Shown here piece by piece: positions 43,378-53,056 of a stretch of DNA of 64,000 nucleotides (the first letter of the stretch is position 1; every line of letters begins with the position of its first letter). Position numbers and translations under genes: made by a program. The notes beneath the pieces are model-generated. The model saw only the letters and a program-made list of their open reading frames with translations. It was not told where the DNA came from and ran no database searches. This DNA comes from Thiobacillus denitrificans (GTDB lineage Bacteria; Pseudomonadota; Gammaproteobacteria; Burkholderiales; Thiobacillaceae), in NCBI GenBank assembly GCA_002343685.1, contig DDRS01000033.1, forward strand, positions 5,855-69,854, read 5' to 3'.

Positions 43378-44616
43378 ATGCTCAACGCGCTGTGGGTCGG
43401 TTTTTTTCTGGTCGCCTTCCTGATCGCGCTGTTCAAGCTGGTTTTCCTCGGCGACGCCGGCGTGTTCGCCGCACTGGTCAAGGCGCTGTTCGACAGCAGC
43501 AAGACGGCGTTTGAAATCGCCCTCGGCCTCACCGGCGTGATGGCGCTGTGGCTGGGGGTGATGAAGGTCGGCGAGCGCGCCGGCATGCTCGATGTGCTGA
43601 CGCGCGGCCTCGCGCCGCTGTTCCGCCGCCTGTTTCCCGACGTGCCGCCCAACCATCCCGCGCTCGGCGCGATGACCATGAACATGGGCGCCAACATGCT
43701 CGGGCTCGACAACGCCGCGACCCCGCTCGGCATCAAGGCGATGCAGGAGCTGCAGAAGCTCAACCCCTCGCCCGACACCGCCAGCGATGCGCAAATCCTG
43801 TTTCTGGTGATCAATACCGCGTCGGTGACCCTGCTGCCGGTCACCATCTTCACCTTCCGCGCGCAGCTCGGTGCGGCCGATCCCACCGACGTCTTCGTGC
43901 CGTTGCTCATCACCACCTATATCGGCACCCTGACCGGGATACTGGTCACCGGCCTGTTTCAGCGTCTGCACCTGTGGAACCGCGTCACGATGGCCTACCT
44001 GGGCGGCGCCACTGCGTTGATCGGCGGACTGGTCGCGTATTTCTCCAGCCTCGACGCGGCCGAGATGACGCGACAATCGGCCATCCTCAGCAACGTCGTG
44101 CTGTCCGGCCTCATCGTGACTTTCCTGTCGATGGCGGTATGGCGTCGCGTCAACGCCTACGAGGCTTTCGTCGAGGGCGCCAAGGAAGGGTTTAACACAG
44201 CGGTCACGATCATCCCGTATCTTGTCGCGATGCTGGTGGCGATCGGCGTGTTCCGCGCCAGCGGCGCGCTCGACCTGCTGATGGACGGCGTGCGCAGTGC
44301 CGTGCTGGCGCTGGGCTTCGACGCGCGCTGGGTCGACGCCTTGCCCACCGCGTTGATGAAACCGTTCTCCGGCAGCGGCGCGCGCGCCATGATGATCGAT
44401 ACCATGCAGGCACACGGTGCGGATTCCTTTGCCGGGCGGCTCGCGTCCATCGTGCAGGGCAGCACCGAGACAACGTTCTACGTGCTGGCCGTATACTTTG
44501 GTGCGGTCGGTATCAAGCGGGTGCGCCACGCCGTCACCTGCGGGCTGGTCGCTGATGTCGCCGGCATCCTCGCCGCCATCGGCATGGCCTACCTCTTTTT
44601 CGGCAAAGCCGCATGA
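43378..44616 (+). CDS. SpmA/SpmB-like fused nucleoside-recognition (Gate) membrane protein
   Basis: A 412-residue protein with about ten transmembrane helices. The N-terminal half matches SpmA-like (MKVGERAGMLDVLTRGLAPLFRRLFPDVPPNHPALGAM pattern, MTMNMGANMLGLDNAATPLGIKAM) and the C-terminal half SpmB-like (FVEGAKEGFNTAVTIIPYLVAMLVAIGVFR, STETTFYVLAVYFGAVG), both with nucleoside-recognition Gate domains. Substrate unknown in non-sporulating bacteria. The ATG at 43378 has no ribosome binding site because the upstream DNA is the MITE-like element. It overlaps ppx by four bases. Confidence 0.9.
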   Translation: MLNALWVGFFLVAFLIALFKLVFLGDAGVFAALVKALFDSSKTAFEIALGLTGVMALWLGVMKVGERAGMLDVLTRGLAPLFRRLFPDVPPNHPALGAMTMNMGANMLGLDNAATPLGIKAMQELQKLNPSPDTASDAQILFLVINTASVTLLPVTIFTFRAQLGAADPTDVFVPLLITTYIGTLTGILVTGLFQRLHLWNRVTMAYLGGATALIGGLVAYFSSLDAAEMTRQSAILSNVVLSGLIVTFLSMAVWRRVNAYEAFVEGAKEGFNTAVTIIPYLVAMLVAIGVFRASGALDLLMDGVRSAVLALGFDARWVDALPTALMKPFSGSGARAMMIDTMQAHGADSFAGRLASIVQGSTETTFYVLAVYFGAVGIKRVRHAVTCGLVADVAGILAAIGMAYLFFGKAA

Positions 44617-46097
44617 AAACTTACGACACCCTTGCCGCCGTCGACCTTGGCTCCAACTCCTTCCGCCTGGAAGTGGCACGGGTCACCGGCGACCAGCTCT
44701 ATCCGCTCGACTCGTTGAAGGAGACCGTGCGCCTGGCCGGCGGGCTCGGTGCCGACAAGCGGCTTGACGACGCCACCCAGGAACGCGCGCTGGCCTGTCT
44801 GCAGCGCTTCGGCGAACGCCTGCGCGGCTTGTCTCCGGAAGCGATCCGTTGCGTCGGCACCTCGGCGCTACGCGTCGCCAAGAATGCCGGCGAATTCATT
44901 CCCCGGGCCGAAGCTGCGCTCGGGCATCCGATCGAGATCGTTGCCGGACGTGAAGAGGCGCGGCTCATCTATCTGGGCGTCGCGCATTCGCTGCCGGCGT
45001 CGCCCGACCGGCGCCTGGTCGTCGACATCGGTGGCGGCTCAACCGAATTCATCATCGGCCACGGACTGAAGCCGCACGAGCGGGAAAGCCTGCATATGGG
45101 CTGCGTCAATTTCTCCACGCGTTTCTTTGCCGACGGGGTCGTCGACAAGGCTGCGCTGAAAGCCGCCGAGACCGCGGCCCGCGTCGAGGTCGAGCGTATT
45201 GCGAAAGCGTTTTCCCGGGGCAACTGGCAACAGGCAGTGGGCTCCAGCGGCACCGCTCGCGCGCTGCGCGAGATCCTCGAACAGAGCGGCTGGTCGGCGC
45301 ACGGCATCACGGCCGATGGACTCGCCCAGCTGCGCGCCCAGTTCATCCGGGCTGGCCACCTCGACGCGCTCGAACTGCCCGGCCTGACGCGCGACCGCCG
45401 CCCGGTCATCGCTGGCGGCTTTGCCATCATGGCGGGCCTCTTCGCCGAGCTTGAAATCGAACAGATGGATGTCGCCGAGACCGCCATGCGCGAAGGCATC
45501 CTCTACGATCTGCTGGGACGTTTCCACAAGCACGACATGCGCGAGGCGACAGTGGGCGAGTTCATGCGTCGTTACCACATCGACACCCGCCAGGCCGCGC
45601 GCGTCAGGCAGGTGGCGATGAATCTGCTGGCTGCACAGGGCGGTAGTGGCGCTGGCGACGACAATGACGTGCGCTTTCTCGACTGGGCCGCGCGCCTGCA
45701 TGAAATCGGGCTCATGGTGTCGCACGGCGGCTACCACCGTCATTCCGGCTACATCCTGGAAAACGCCGACATGCCCGGTTTCTCGCGTACCGACCAGGCG
45801 CGCTTGGCGCTATTGGCGCGAGCCCAGCGTGGCGCGCTGACGAAGCTGCCGGCATTCGCCTCCGGTACGGTGTCGGACAACGACCGTTTGCTGGTGTGGC
45901 TGCTGCGCCAGGCTGTCATCCTCTGCCGTAACCGTGCCGAGCCCCACCTGCCCGAGGTGAAGGTGGATGCGAGCAACAAGCGTTTCCGCTTGATCTTGCC
46001 CGAAGGCTGGCTGGAAAGCCGGCCGCTCACCCAGCGTGCGCTGGAGGAGGAAGCGGCGTATTGGAATACGGTGGGGATGCGATACGCATTCGGCTAG
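44613..46097 (+). CDS. ppx: Exopolyphosphatase (Ppx/GppA family)
   Basis: A 494-residue enzyme that releases phosphate from the ends of inorganic polyphosphate (or hydrolyses pppGpp). The actin-like ATPase-fold N-terminus has AAVDLGSNSFRLEVARV, GTSALRVAKNA, GREEARLIYLGVAH and VVDIGGGSTEFIIG. The C-terminal HD-like helical domain follows (~310-494, with ARLHEIGLMVSHGGYHRHSGY). It overlaps the stop of the SpmAB-like gene. It precedes a PhoU-like fusion and a PPDK-like gene by 162 bp, suggesting a phosphate/polyphosphate theme. Confidence 0.93.
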   Translation: MKTYDTLAAVDLGSNSFRLEVARVTGDQLYPLDSLKETVRLAGGLGADKRLDDATQERALACLQRFGERLRGLSPEAIRCVGTSALRVAKNAGEFIPRAEAALGHPIEIVAGREEARLIYLGVAHSLPASPDRRLVVDIGGGSTEFIIGHGLKPHERESLHMGCVNFSTRFFADGVVDKAALKAAETAARVEVERIAKAFSRGNWQQAVGSSGTARALREILEQSGWSAHGITADGLAQLRAQFIRAGHLDALELPGLTRDRRPVIAGGFAIMAGLFAELEIEQMDVAETAMREGILYDLLGRFHKHDMREATVGEFMRRYHIDTRQAARVRQVAMNLLAAQGGSGAGDDNDVRFLDWAARLHEIGLMVSHGGYHRHSGYILENADMPGFSRTDQARLALLARAQRGALTKLPAFASGTVSDNDRLLVWLLRQAVILCRNRAEPHLPEVKVDASNKRFRLILPEGWLESRPLTQRALEEEAAYWNTVGMRYAFG

Positions 46098-46259
46098 CCA
46101 GAGTCACTGGGTTATTGAAGTGTGCACCTGAGTCGGTGCACGTGTGGATGGGGCACAGCCCGGCGTGTTCGCCACAGCGCCCGCCCCGCATGGTGGTGTC
46201 TCCCGCTCATCTGATTCGCTGTCACAAATCGTTAATACGATAGCCGTATCTTCATTTGT

Positions 46260-48182
46260 ATGGCGGAAAAAAACCGGATACTCGATGCACTGAATGAGCA
46301 GGCCTTGCTGCTGCCGAGCCTGGTCAACCGTGCGCTCGTCGCGAACGACCGTGTGAAGTATCGCTTCACCCTGCTGCAGGCTGCCCAAGCCCATGCCGAG
46401 CGGCCGGACGCCGTGACATCCAGCCTGCGCGCCGAGCGATTGGCCGCCGGCGTGCAGGACGGCAATCTGGACCGGGTGGTCGGGGATTCGGAACGGATCG
46501 GGAAGGGGCGTTATCACATACCGGATTCGTCGCGCATCATCCGGGAGGCATATGCAGATGCGGCGGAGATGCTGGAGCCGCTACGTGCCGCCGAGATACC
46601 CGAGAGCGTGGTATTCGCACAGCGCCTGCAGGTTTTCGCCATGCCCGATTCAGGTAACGACGAGCTGGCCGCCGGCGAGATCCATGCCGTCACTTCGGGA
46701 GACCGGGCGTCCGGGGACAGCCTCCATCTGCTGGTGATGGACATGCATCGGGCCCTCAATGCGTTGCAGGCGAGCCTGGCCAGCGAGACCATCGATGGTT
46801 GCCGTGCCTATGGCATCCGCGATGCCGACCGCGCATTGATCGCTGCGTTCATGGAAGGCATCAACCGGACCGCCCCGCTCAAGTTCGACCATCCTGGCCT
46901 GTCTGCGACGGCAACCCGCGTGGGGGACAAACTGGTGCTGCAGAACGATATCGGAACCACGGATGCGCACGTGCTGGTGATTCATGTCGCCGGCCGGACC
47001 GCGACCGTCACCTATACCGATGTCCATCTGCCGCGGCTGCTTTTTTTCCAGAGCCTGTTCGACGGTTACGAGGTCGAGTGGCAGGACACCCGCTCGCGCA
47101 AGGACGCGGGCATGGAGGATGGGGTCTACCACCTCTGCGTGGGAAGCTACACGAGCCGCAGCGGTGCCCGGCTTCGCGAATATCTTGGCCATCTCGGTTC
47201 GCGCCTGGTCTTCCTCATCGACTGGAACCGGGCGCGCAAGCGCTTGCGCCTGTTCGTTCCGCACAAGGCATCCATCGAACTGCTCAAGTGGGCGGCCGAT
47301 GGAAATATCGGCCACATGGCCTGGCTCAAGGCGGGTGGCGAACAGCTGATTTTCGATGCCATGAGCTTTGCCTATGGCGGACAACTCAGGCCGGGCGACC
47401 GGCTGGATGCGTTGTTGACCGAGACCCGCGCGGTGCGGTTTCTGCGCTTCAATCTGAAGCAGGCGCTCGAGGGCCTGACGCAGGGTCGGCCGGTTTCGCT
47501 CGTGGCGGACGAAATCCGTACCGAACTGGCCTCGCAGGTGCGCTCCACTGAAGATGCCATGCTGGATACCGCGCTCGAACATGCGGGGTTGATCGTCGAG
47601 TTGGCCGACACGGTGCGCGCGGCACTGGAGGCAGCGCAGGCAGGTCGACAGCGCGAGGTGGCCGCCATGGCGGAACGGGCCAAGGGTTGGGAAACGGCGG
47701 CGGATCTCGAATTGAACAATGCACGCAGCACCTTGCTTGAGGGCGACAATTTCGTGTTGCAGTTGATGAGCGAGGCCGACGATATTGCCGACGATCTGGA
47801 AGAGGCCGTATTCCACATCACGCTCTCGCCCATGGCGTCGAGCCGCTCGATCGCCGCACTCGACAAGCTCGTCGATCCGGTCGCCCACGCCAGCCGCGAG
47901 CTGGTCAAAGCCTTGGCGGCTTCGCGCCATGCCCGGCGCGGCGTCCCGCGCGAGGATATGGACGATTTCCTGCAAGCGGTGCATGCCATCCGGACCATGG
48001 AGCATGCGAGCGACCTGGCCGAGCGGGAAGTCAAACGTGCGCTGGCAAACGACGCGCGGCCATTCTCCGAAGTGTTCGGTATCGTCGAAGCGGCGCGCAA
48101 TCTCGAAGAGGCCGCGGATGGCCTGATGCACGTTGCCTTGTTGCTGCGCGATCACGTGATGGGGAAGGTGATCCATGCCTAA
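46260..48182 (+). CDS. Uncharacterised protein with C-terminal PhoU/DUF47-like domain
   Basis: A 640-residue protein. Residues 1-~200 are helical; 200-430 are mixed alpha/beta (DHPGLSATATRVGDKLVLQNDIG, YTDVHLPRLLFFQSLFDGYEVEWQDT) with no family recognised. Residues ~430-635 form a helical PhoU/DUF47-like bundle with E..AD repeats (AMAERAKGWETAADLELNNAR, LMSEADDIADDLEEAVFH, AIRTMEHASDLAEREVKRAL). PhoU-like proteins bind metal clusters and regulate phosphate uptake. The stop overlaps the next start by eight bases, so the two genes are a unit. The start ATG has only a weak ribosome binding site. Confidence 0.72.
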   Translation: MAEKNRILDALNEQALLLPSLVNRALVANDRVKYRFTLLQAAQAHAERPDAVTSSLRAERLAAGVQDGNLDRVVGDSERIGKGRYHIPDSSRIIREAYADAAEMLEPLRAAEIPESVVFAQRLQVFAMPDSGNDELAAGEIHAVTSGDRASGDSLHLLVMDMHRALNALQASLASETIDGCRAYGIRDADRALIAAFMEGINRTAPLKFDHPGLSATATRVGDKLVLQNDIGTTDAHVLVIHVAGRTATVTYTDVHLPRLLFFQSLFDGYEVEWQDTRSRKDAGMEDGVYHLCVGSYTSRSGARLREYLGHLGSRLVFLIDWNRARKRLRLFVPHKASIELLKWAADGNIGHMAWLKAGGEQLIFDAMSFAYGGQLRPGDRLDALLTETRAVRFLRFNLKQALEGLTQGRPVSLVADEIRTELASQVRSTEDAMLDTALEHAGLIVELADTVRAALEAAQAGRQREVAAMAERAKGWETAADLELNNARSTLLEGDNFVLQLMSEADDIADDLEEAVFHITLSPMASSRSIAALDKLVDPVAHASRELVKALAASRHARRGVPREDMDDFLQAVHAIRTMEHASDLAEREVKRALANDARPFSEVFGIVEAARNLEEAADGLMHVALLLRDHVMGKVIHA

Positions 48183-49785
48183 GGGAAAGAGCAAGACTGC
48201 CGCGCGCCTCGCCATCTTCGATCTCAATGGTCGCGATGGCGTGCCGGACGCACAGCTCGCCGGCTTCAAGGCGCACAATCTGATTCGCATGGCGGCCTTG
48301 GGGCTGCCGGTTCCTCAGGGCTTCGTCATGGGAACGGACTGGTGCAGCGCAGTCCGCAGCGGCGACGGTGTCCGGTCGCATCTATCCGAGGCGCTGCAAG
48401 CCGGCATCCGTGACCTGGAACGTGCCAGCGGTCTGGGATTTGGCAGCGCACGCCGTCCCCTGTTGGTGTCGGTCCGCTCGGGTGCGCCGGTCTCCATGCC
48501 GGGCATGATGGAAACCGTACTCAACGTCGGGCTCAACGATGTCTCGCTGGCGGGGATGCTGCGCCTGACGGGCGATCATCGCTTGGTGTGGGATTCCTAT
48601 CGCCGGCTGATCCAGGCCTTTGCCGAGATCGTGGCGGGCGTTCCGGCCGCGCCGTTCGAGGCGGCACTGGATGCCACCCTGCGCCGTACCGGCGCCGATA
48701 CCGCGCGGCAACTGGATTTCCGAGCGCTGCGCGATCTGGCTCGAACTTATCTTGTGCTATACGGCGATCACACCGGCCAGGCATTTCCGCAGGATCCATT
48801 CGAGCAACTGGCTGCCGCCACCCGTGCCGTGTTTGCGTCGTGGATGTCTGAGAAGGCAGTCGAATACCGGCGACTGAACAACTTGCCGGACAATCTCGGT
48901 ACTGCAGTCACCGTGCAGCGCATGGTGTTTGGCAATGCCGGCGGCAATTCGGGCGCTGGCGTCGGTTTCACGCGCGATCCGTCAAATGGGGAGAACCGGC
49001 TGTACATCGACTGGCTGCAGCAGGCCCAGGGCGAGGACATTGTCTCGGGACGCCGTCGGGTGGCGGCCGAAGACGATGTGCCGGCCTGGCTGACCCGGAA
49101 ACTCACCTTGGTCGGCGAATCATTGGAGAACGCCTTTCGCGATGCCCAGGAGTTCGAATTCACTGTCGAGAATGGCGAGCTTTTCATGCTGCAGACCCGT
49201 ACCGCGAAACGCACGGCACTGGCGTCGCTGCGCATTGCGGTCGATCAGGTCGAGAGCGGCCTCATCAATCCCGAAGTGGCATTGAACAGGCTGTCGGGCA
49301 TCGATATCGACAACCTGATCCTCCGCCATGTCGATTCCGCCACACCGCCTTTGGGTCGCGCGATTCCAGCCGGAACCGGTGTGGCCCAGGGGCCGGCCGC
49401 CTTTTCGATCAAGGCGGCGCTGGCCTTCGCCGAACGCGGTACCCCCGCCATCCTGGTACGCAACGACGTCGCGACCAGCGACATTGCCGGTATTGCAGTC
49501 GTCAGCGGCGTACTCACTGCGAGCGGTGGACGCACTTCGCATGCTGCCGTTGTCGCGCGTCAGATGGGCAAGGTCTGTCTCGTCGGCTGCACCGATCTGC
49601 ACATCGACGAACATACGGCGCAGGCCATGCTGGGTCAAACCCGTATTTTCGAGGGCGATGCCCTTTGTCTCGATGGCGATGCCGGAACCATCTATGCCGA
49701 TTCGCCCAAGATCGGTACCGAGCGGCCGGAGGCCCTGATTGCCCGTGTCAGGGCGTGGCAAACGCCACCCCAGGATCATCCGTAA
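48175..49785 (+). CDS. Truncated PPDK-like protein: ATP-grasp plus phosphohistidine domain, no PEP/pyruvate barrel
   Basis: A 536-residue protein. Residues ~10-350 are the PPDK-type ATP-grasp (LLVSVRSGAPVSMPGMMETVLNVGLND at ~96-122; RDAQEFEFTVENGELFMLQTRTAKRT at ~322-347). Residues ~390-515 form the swivelling phosphohistidine domain with GGRTSHAAVVAR and catalytic His456. Normal PPDK is ~875 residues and ends in a TIM barrel that binds PEP/pyruvate; it is absent here, and there is no frameshift, so the protein is complete as such. The phosphate carried by His456 must go to another acceptor, perhaps through the co-encoded PhoU-like protein. This resembles the logic of rifampicin phosphotransferase but lacks the substrate insert. 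Confidence 0.82.
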   Translation: MPKGKSKTAARLAIFDLNGRDGVPDAQLAGFKAHNLIRMAALGLPVPQGFVMGTDWCSAVRSGDGVRSHLSEALQAGIRDLERASGLGFGSARRPLLVSVRSGAPVSMPGMMETVLNVGLNDVSLAGMLRLTGDHRLVWDSYRRLIQAFAEIVAGVPAAPFEAALDATLRRTGADTARQLDFRALRDLARTYLVLYGDHTGQAFPQDPFEQLAAATRAVFASWMSEKAVEYRRLNNLPDNLGTAVTVQRMVFGNAGGNSGAGVGFTRDPSNGENRLYIDWLQQAQGEDIVSGRRRVAAEDDVPAWLTRKLTLVGESLENAFRDAQEFEFTVENGELFMLQTRTAKRTALASLRIAVDQVESGLINPEVALNRLSGIDIDNLILRHVDSATPPLGRAIPAGTGVAQGPAAFSIKAALAFAERGTPAILVRNDVATSDIAGIAVVSGVLTASGGRTSHAAVVARQMGKVCLVGCTDLHIDEHTAQAMLGQTRIFEGDALCLDGDAGTIYADSPKIGTERPEALIARVRAWQTPPQDHP

Positions 49786-49862
49786 TCCTGCCGCTATGTG
49801 TCGGGGGTGCCCATAGCGGTGAAGTGTTCCTATGGACATCGCATAAAAAGAAATTTTGTCTA

Positions 49863-49882
49863 TCGCAGGAAATGGCCTGCGA
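49863..49882. terminator. Small hairpin between convergent genes
   Basis: TCGCAGG pairs with CCTGCGA around six bases. No T-run follows. It lies in the 127-bp gap between the PPDK-like gene and the convergent DUF1223 gene. Confidence 0.35.
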
Positions 49883-49912
49883 CCTGATTGAAACGCCCAT
49901 CAAGCGCAATGA

Positions 49913-50629
49913 TCAGGGGCAGCCCGGCAATGCCAGCGCCTGCAAGGTCGCTCCGCGTGCATCGAGCACGAACGCCGTCACGCCCAGATCGGCCGCTTTC
50001 CATCCAGGTTGTAGCCTGAAGCGCTGACGGACATGGTGGGGATCGAACGGCCCGGCCAGTTGACGTACGACATGGTCGTGATGGAGGACCCGCCGGGCGT
50101 TTTCCCCTGCAGTGACCTCCGAGCTCAGGCGGTTCTCGGTCAGGGCCAGATACAGTTGCGCCTCATGTCCGGCAGCCGGGTCGTCGAATCGGCTGTCGGC
50201 CTGGACTTCCATGCGGTCGGCCGATTGGGCCAGCGTGAGCGCCAGACGGACCGGTGCGGGCGCGGTCGAGCGAACGGGCAGGCCGCGTTGCCAGGCGCGG
50301 TAATCCTGGCCGTCGAGCATCACCTGCGGCGTGTAGACCCAACCGGCCCCGTTGTTGCGAGCCCGCTGGCGCTGGCTGAAAGCGGCCTGGGCAAACGGGT
50401 CGCGCCAGCCCAGCCGGTCCCAGTAATCCACGTGGAATGCCAGCGGCACCACCCCGGCATCGTCAGGCAGGTGCGATAGCCAGCGGTCGGCTGGCGGGCA
50501 GGAACTGCAACCCTCCGAGGTATACAGTTCGAGCAGGCTGTTGCGCGATGCGCCGCTGACGGCATTGCAGGTGGCGGCATCCGCGACAGGGATGGCCAGG
50601 ACACAGCAGAACAGCAGGACGATACGCAT
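49913..50629 (-). CDS. DUF1223 secreted thioredoxin-like protein
   Basis: A 238-residue protein with signal peptide ending VADA (1-18) and the DUF1223 start NSLLELYTSEGCSSCPPADRWL, which places a CxxC redox motif (CSSC) at the thioredoxin-active-site position. HVDYWDRLGWRDPFA and YTPQVMLDGQD follow, as in the family. Function unknown; probably periplasmic. Confidence 0.9.
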   Translation of the reverse strand: MRIVLLFCCVLAIPVADAATCNAVSGASRNSLLELYTSEGCSSCPPADRWLSHLPDDAGVVPLAFHVDYWDRLGWRDPFAQAAFSQRQRARNNGAGWVYTPQVMLDGQDYRAWQRGLPVRSTAPAPVRLALTLAQSADRMEVQADSRFDDPAAGHEAQLYLALTENRLSSEVTAGENARRVLHHDHVVRQLAGPFDPHHVRQRFRLQPGWKAADLGVTAFVLDARGATLQALALPGCP

Positions 50630-51082
50630 GAGATCTCCCGTCGGGAATCTCTTGGTCGCGCGGGACGAACGGTCCTTACAAGCCGAATCGCGGCCGGTCG
50701 TGTTGGACGCAGGAAATCACAAAAATATATCTTATGCGCGCTATGCCAGCCGCAGTGCGTTCCCGCGAGGTGGATTGTCCTGCGGATTGGATGGCGCGTA
50801 CTGAACCGCCAGAGATGCTGCGGGCATTGCCGGCCTGCGGCGAGGTGCGGTGTCTGAATACCCTATGTATACAGGCGTGGATGGAAATCCGGCAATGCGT
50901 TTCCCTCATCGAATTGCCGTGTCCCGGTTCCTGGGAATCTAACCGGCTGGACGTCATGATGCCGGCAAGGAGAAGCACATATATCGATATATACGATAGA
51001 TAAGATATAAAAAAATCGTTTGTTAAATAGTTATCGAAAATCTACTCTGGGCGCCTCAAGGTTTTTGGAAAGGGAACCCTCG
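50630..51082. other. Intergenic region upstream of the cfa-like gene
   Basis: A 453-bp gap between divergent DUF1223 and cyclopropane synthase genes. The right 90 bp are very AT-rich (runs of TATAT and GATA between 50978 and 51030), consistent with the cfa promoter. No convincing gene in the rest. Confidence 0.45.
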
Positions 51083-52255
51083 ATGCAAACGGAAGATGCA
51101 CTCGTCCTTGACCCTGCCGGGGATGCGCCGCCGCTCCCGCCGCCCCCCACCATCCTCCGCGAGCTTGCCGGCGATGCCGGTGTCACGATCAATGGCGACG
51201 CCCCCTGGGATATCCGGATACTCGATGAACGCGTCTACCAGCTTGTCTTGACGAAGGGGTCGCTCGGTTTCGGCGAGGCCTATATGGACGGCATGTGGGA
51301 GTGCGAGCGGCTGGACCAGCTTTTTCACCGTCTTCTGGGCGCCCGGGTCGAGGAAAAAATCGACAACTGGTCGCAGCTGCGCCTGCTGGGCGAGATTCTG
51401 CGCCACAGCCTGTTCAACCTCCAATCCAGCCGGCGCGCCTTCCAGGTGGGCGAGCAGCACTACGACATCGGCAACGACGTGTTCGAGGCCATGCTCGACC
51501 CTACCATGAGCTACTCCTGCGCCTACTGGCACAACGCGGCCGGGCTGCGGGACGCGCAACTGAAAAAACTCGACATGATCTGCCGCAAGCTTGAGCTGAA
51601 GCCCGGCGAACGCATGCTCGAAATCGGTTGCGGATGGGGCGGGCTGGCCCGCTATGCGGCAGAACACTACGGCGTCGAGGTGGTCGGCATCACCATCTCG
51701 AAAGAGCAGCAGAAACTGGCACGGGCGCGCTGCGAGGGCCTGCCGGTATCGATCGAACTGATGGACTATCGGGACCTTACCGAACAATACGACAAGATCG
51801 TTTCGGTGGGCATGTTCGAGCATGTCGGCCCGAAAAACTACGCCGTCTATTTCGACACGGCGCATCGCGCGCTCAAGGACGACGGATTGTTCCTGCTGCA
51901 TACCATCGGCAACTCCGTCACATCGCCGAAGACCGATGCCTGGATCGACAAATACATTTTTCCCAATGGCAAGCTGCCATCGGCCAAAGAGATCGCATCA
52001 ACCCTGGAAAGCCGCTTCCTGATCGAGGACTGGCACAACTTTGGTCAGGATTACGACCATACCCTGATGGCCTGGTGGGAAAACTTCGACACCGCCTGGC
52101 CTTTCCTGGAAGCCAAGTACGGCAAGCGCTTCTATCGCATGTGGAAATACTATCTGATGAGTTGCGCGGGTTTTTTCCGGTCCCGCCAGGGCCAGCTCTG
52201 GCAGCTGGTCCTGAGCAAGCCGGAAAGAGGGGGTGTCTATCGTTCGGTACGGTAA
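51083..52255 (+). CDS. cfa: Cyclopropane-fatty-acyl-phospholipid synthase
   Basis: A 390-residue SAM-dependent enzyme that adds a methylene bridge to unsaturated membrane acyl chains. The ATG at 51083 is used; earlier in-frame starts fall in promoter-like DNA. Features: GFGEAYMDGMWECERLD in the N-terminal domain, HYDIGNDVFEAMLDPTMSYSCAYW, SAM site MLEIGCGWGGLARYAAEHYGV, and the MFEHVGPKNY and YIFPNGKLPS segments. Often induced on entry to stationary phase; the AT-rich upstream fits a regulated promoter. Confidence 0.95.
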   Translation: MQTEDALVLDPAGDAPPLPPPPTILRELAGDAGVTINGDAPWDIRILDERVYQLVLTKGSLGFGEAYMDGMWECERLDQLFHRLLGARVEEKIDNWSQLRLLGEILRHSLFNLQSSRRAFQVGEQHYDIGNDVFEAMLDPTMSYSCAYWHNAAGLRDAQLKKLDMICRKLELKPGERMLEIGCGWGGLARYAAEHYGVEVVGITISKEQQKLARARCEGLPVSIELMDYRDLTEQYDKIVSVGMFEHVGPKNYAVYFDTAHRALKDDGLFLLHTIGNSVTSPKTDAWIDKYIFPNGKLPSAKEIASTLESRFLIEDWHNFGQDYDHTLMAWWENFDTAWPFLEAKYGKRFYRMWKYYLMSCAGFFRSRQGQLWQLVLSKPERGGVYRSVR

Positions 52256-52261
52256 CGCGCT

Positions 52262-53056
52262 TTACAGCAAGCCCAGTTCCGCATCGGTCGCGTTGTGCGC
52301 ATACTTGTTTCGCGGTGGCCAGGGGCGAACACGCCAGTCGGGTACCGGCGACAGGGAAGACTTCGTTCGGCCGGGCGGCAAGGCGCCGTTCCCGGCTCCC
52401 TTCGAATAGTCGTAATAGAGCTTGACCACTTCCTCCAAGGTCGTCTGCTGGGCGGCCGGATGCGACATGCAGGCGTCGACCCACGCGCGCACGCGGGCGT
52501 AGCGAGCGTCGTCGGGTAGCGTGAAGCCTTCGTAATATTCCAGAAACCAGAAACGCTCGAAGAACGGCGTGAACACGGTCTCCGCCCAGCCGAATGTTTC
52601 GAACAGGAAGGGGCCGGACGGCGCGTGCTCCAGCAGGAAATCGTTCAGCAGGGCATATTGCTTCAGCATGTCTTCCCGCAGGACCGCGCAGCGTGCGGGG
52701 TCCTGGTTCATCAGCCAGGTGTAGCCCTGGCTGAAAAAATCGGCATCCATCCGCGTCAGCATGTTTTCCACCGCACGCCGGTAAGGATCGCGCTGGGCGA
52801 CCGGATGTTCCGGATAGATGTCTTCGAGATACTGCAGGATGACCAGGCTTTCCTTGATGATGTGCCCGTCGGCCGTTTCCAGGACCGGCAATGCCGTGGT
52901 GCCGCGGGTCTTTTTCAGCAGCCAGTCGGGACGCGGCTGGGTGATGTCGATCACCTGGAAGTCGATTTCGTCGCGGCGGCCCTTCAACGTCAGCAGGATG
53001 TCCAGCCGCTGGCAGAACGGGCAGACGGGAATGTGGTAAATGATGGGCTTGCTCAT
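52262..53056 (-). CDS. Glutathione S-transferase family protein
   Basis: A 264-residue two-domain protein. The N-terminal thioredoxin-like domain has a CPFC redox pair (YHIPVCPFCQRLDILL) like glutaredoxins and omega/CLIC-type GSTs, followed by TTALPVLETADGHIIKESLVILQYLEDIYP. The C-terminal helical domain spans ~90-220; the last 45 residues are extra and Pro-rich. Its stop lies seven bases from that of cfa. A decayed SDR fragment overlaps its start. Confidence 0.9.
   Translation of the reverse strand: MSKPIIYHIPVCPFCQRLDILLTLKGRRDEIDFQVIDITQPRPDWLLKKTRGTTALPVLETADGHIIKESLVILQYLEDIYPEHPVAQRDPYRRAVENMLTRMDADFFSQGYTWLMNQDPARCAVLREDMLKQYALLNDFLLEHAPSGPFLFETFGWAETVFTPFFERFWFLEYYEGFTLPDDARYARVRAWVDACMSHPAAQQTTLEEVVKLYYDYSKGAGNGALPPGRTKSSLSPVPDWRVRPWPPRNKYAHNATDAELGLL

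Noticed and set aside
50734..51003. An 89-codon plus-strand frame upstream of cfa
   Set aside because: No ribosome binding site, no motif, and it runs into the AT-rich promoter region.
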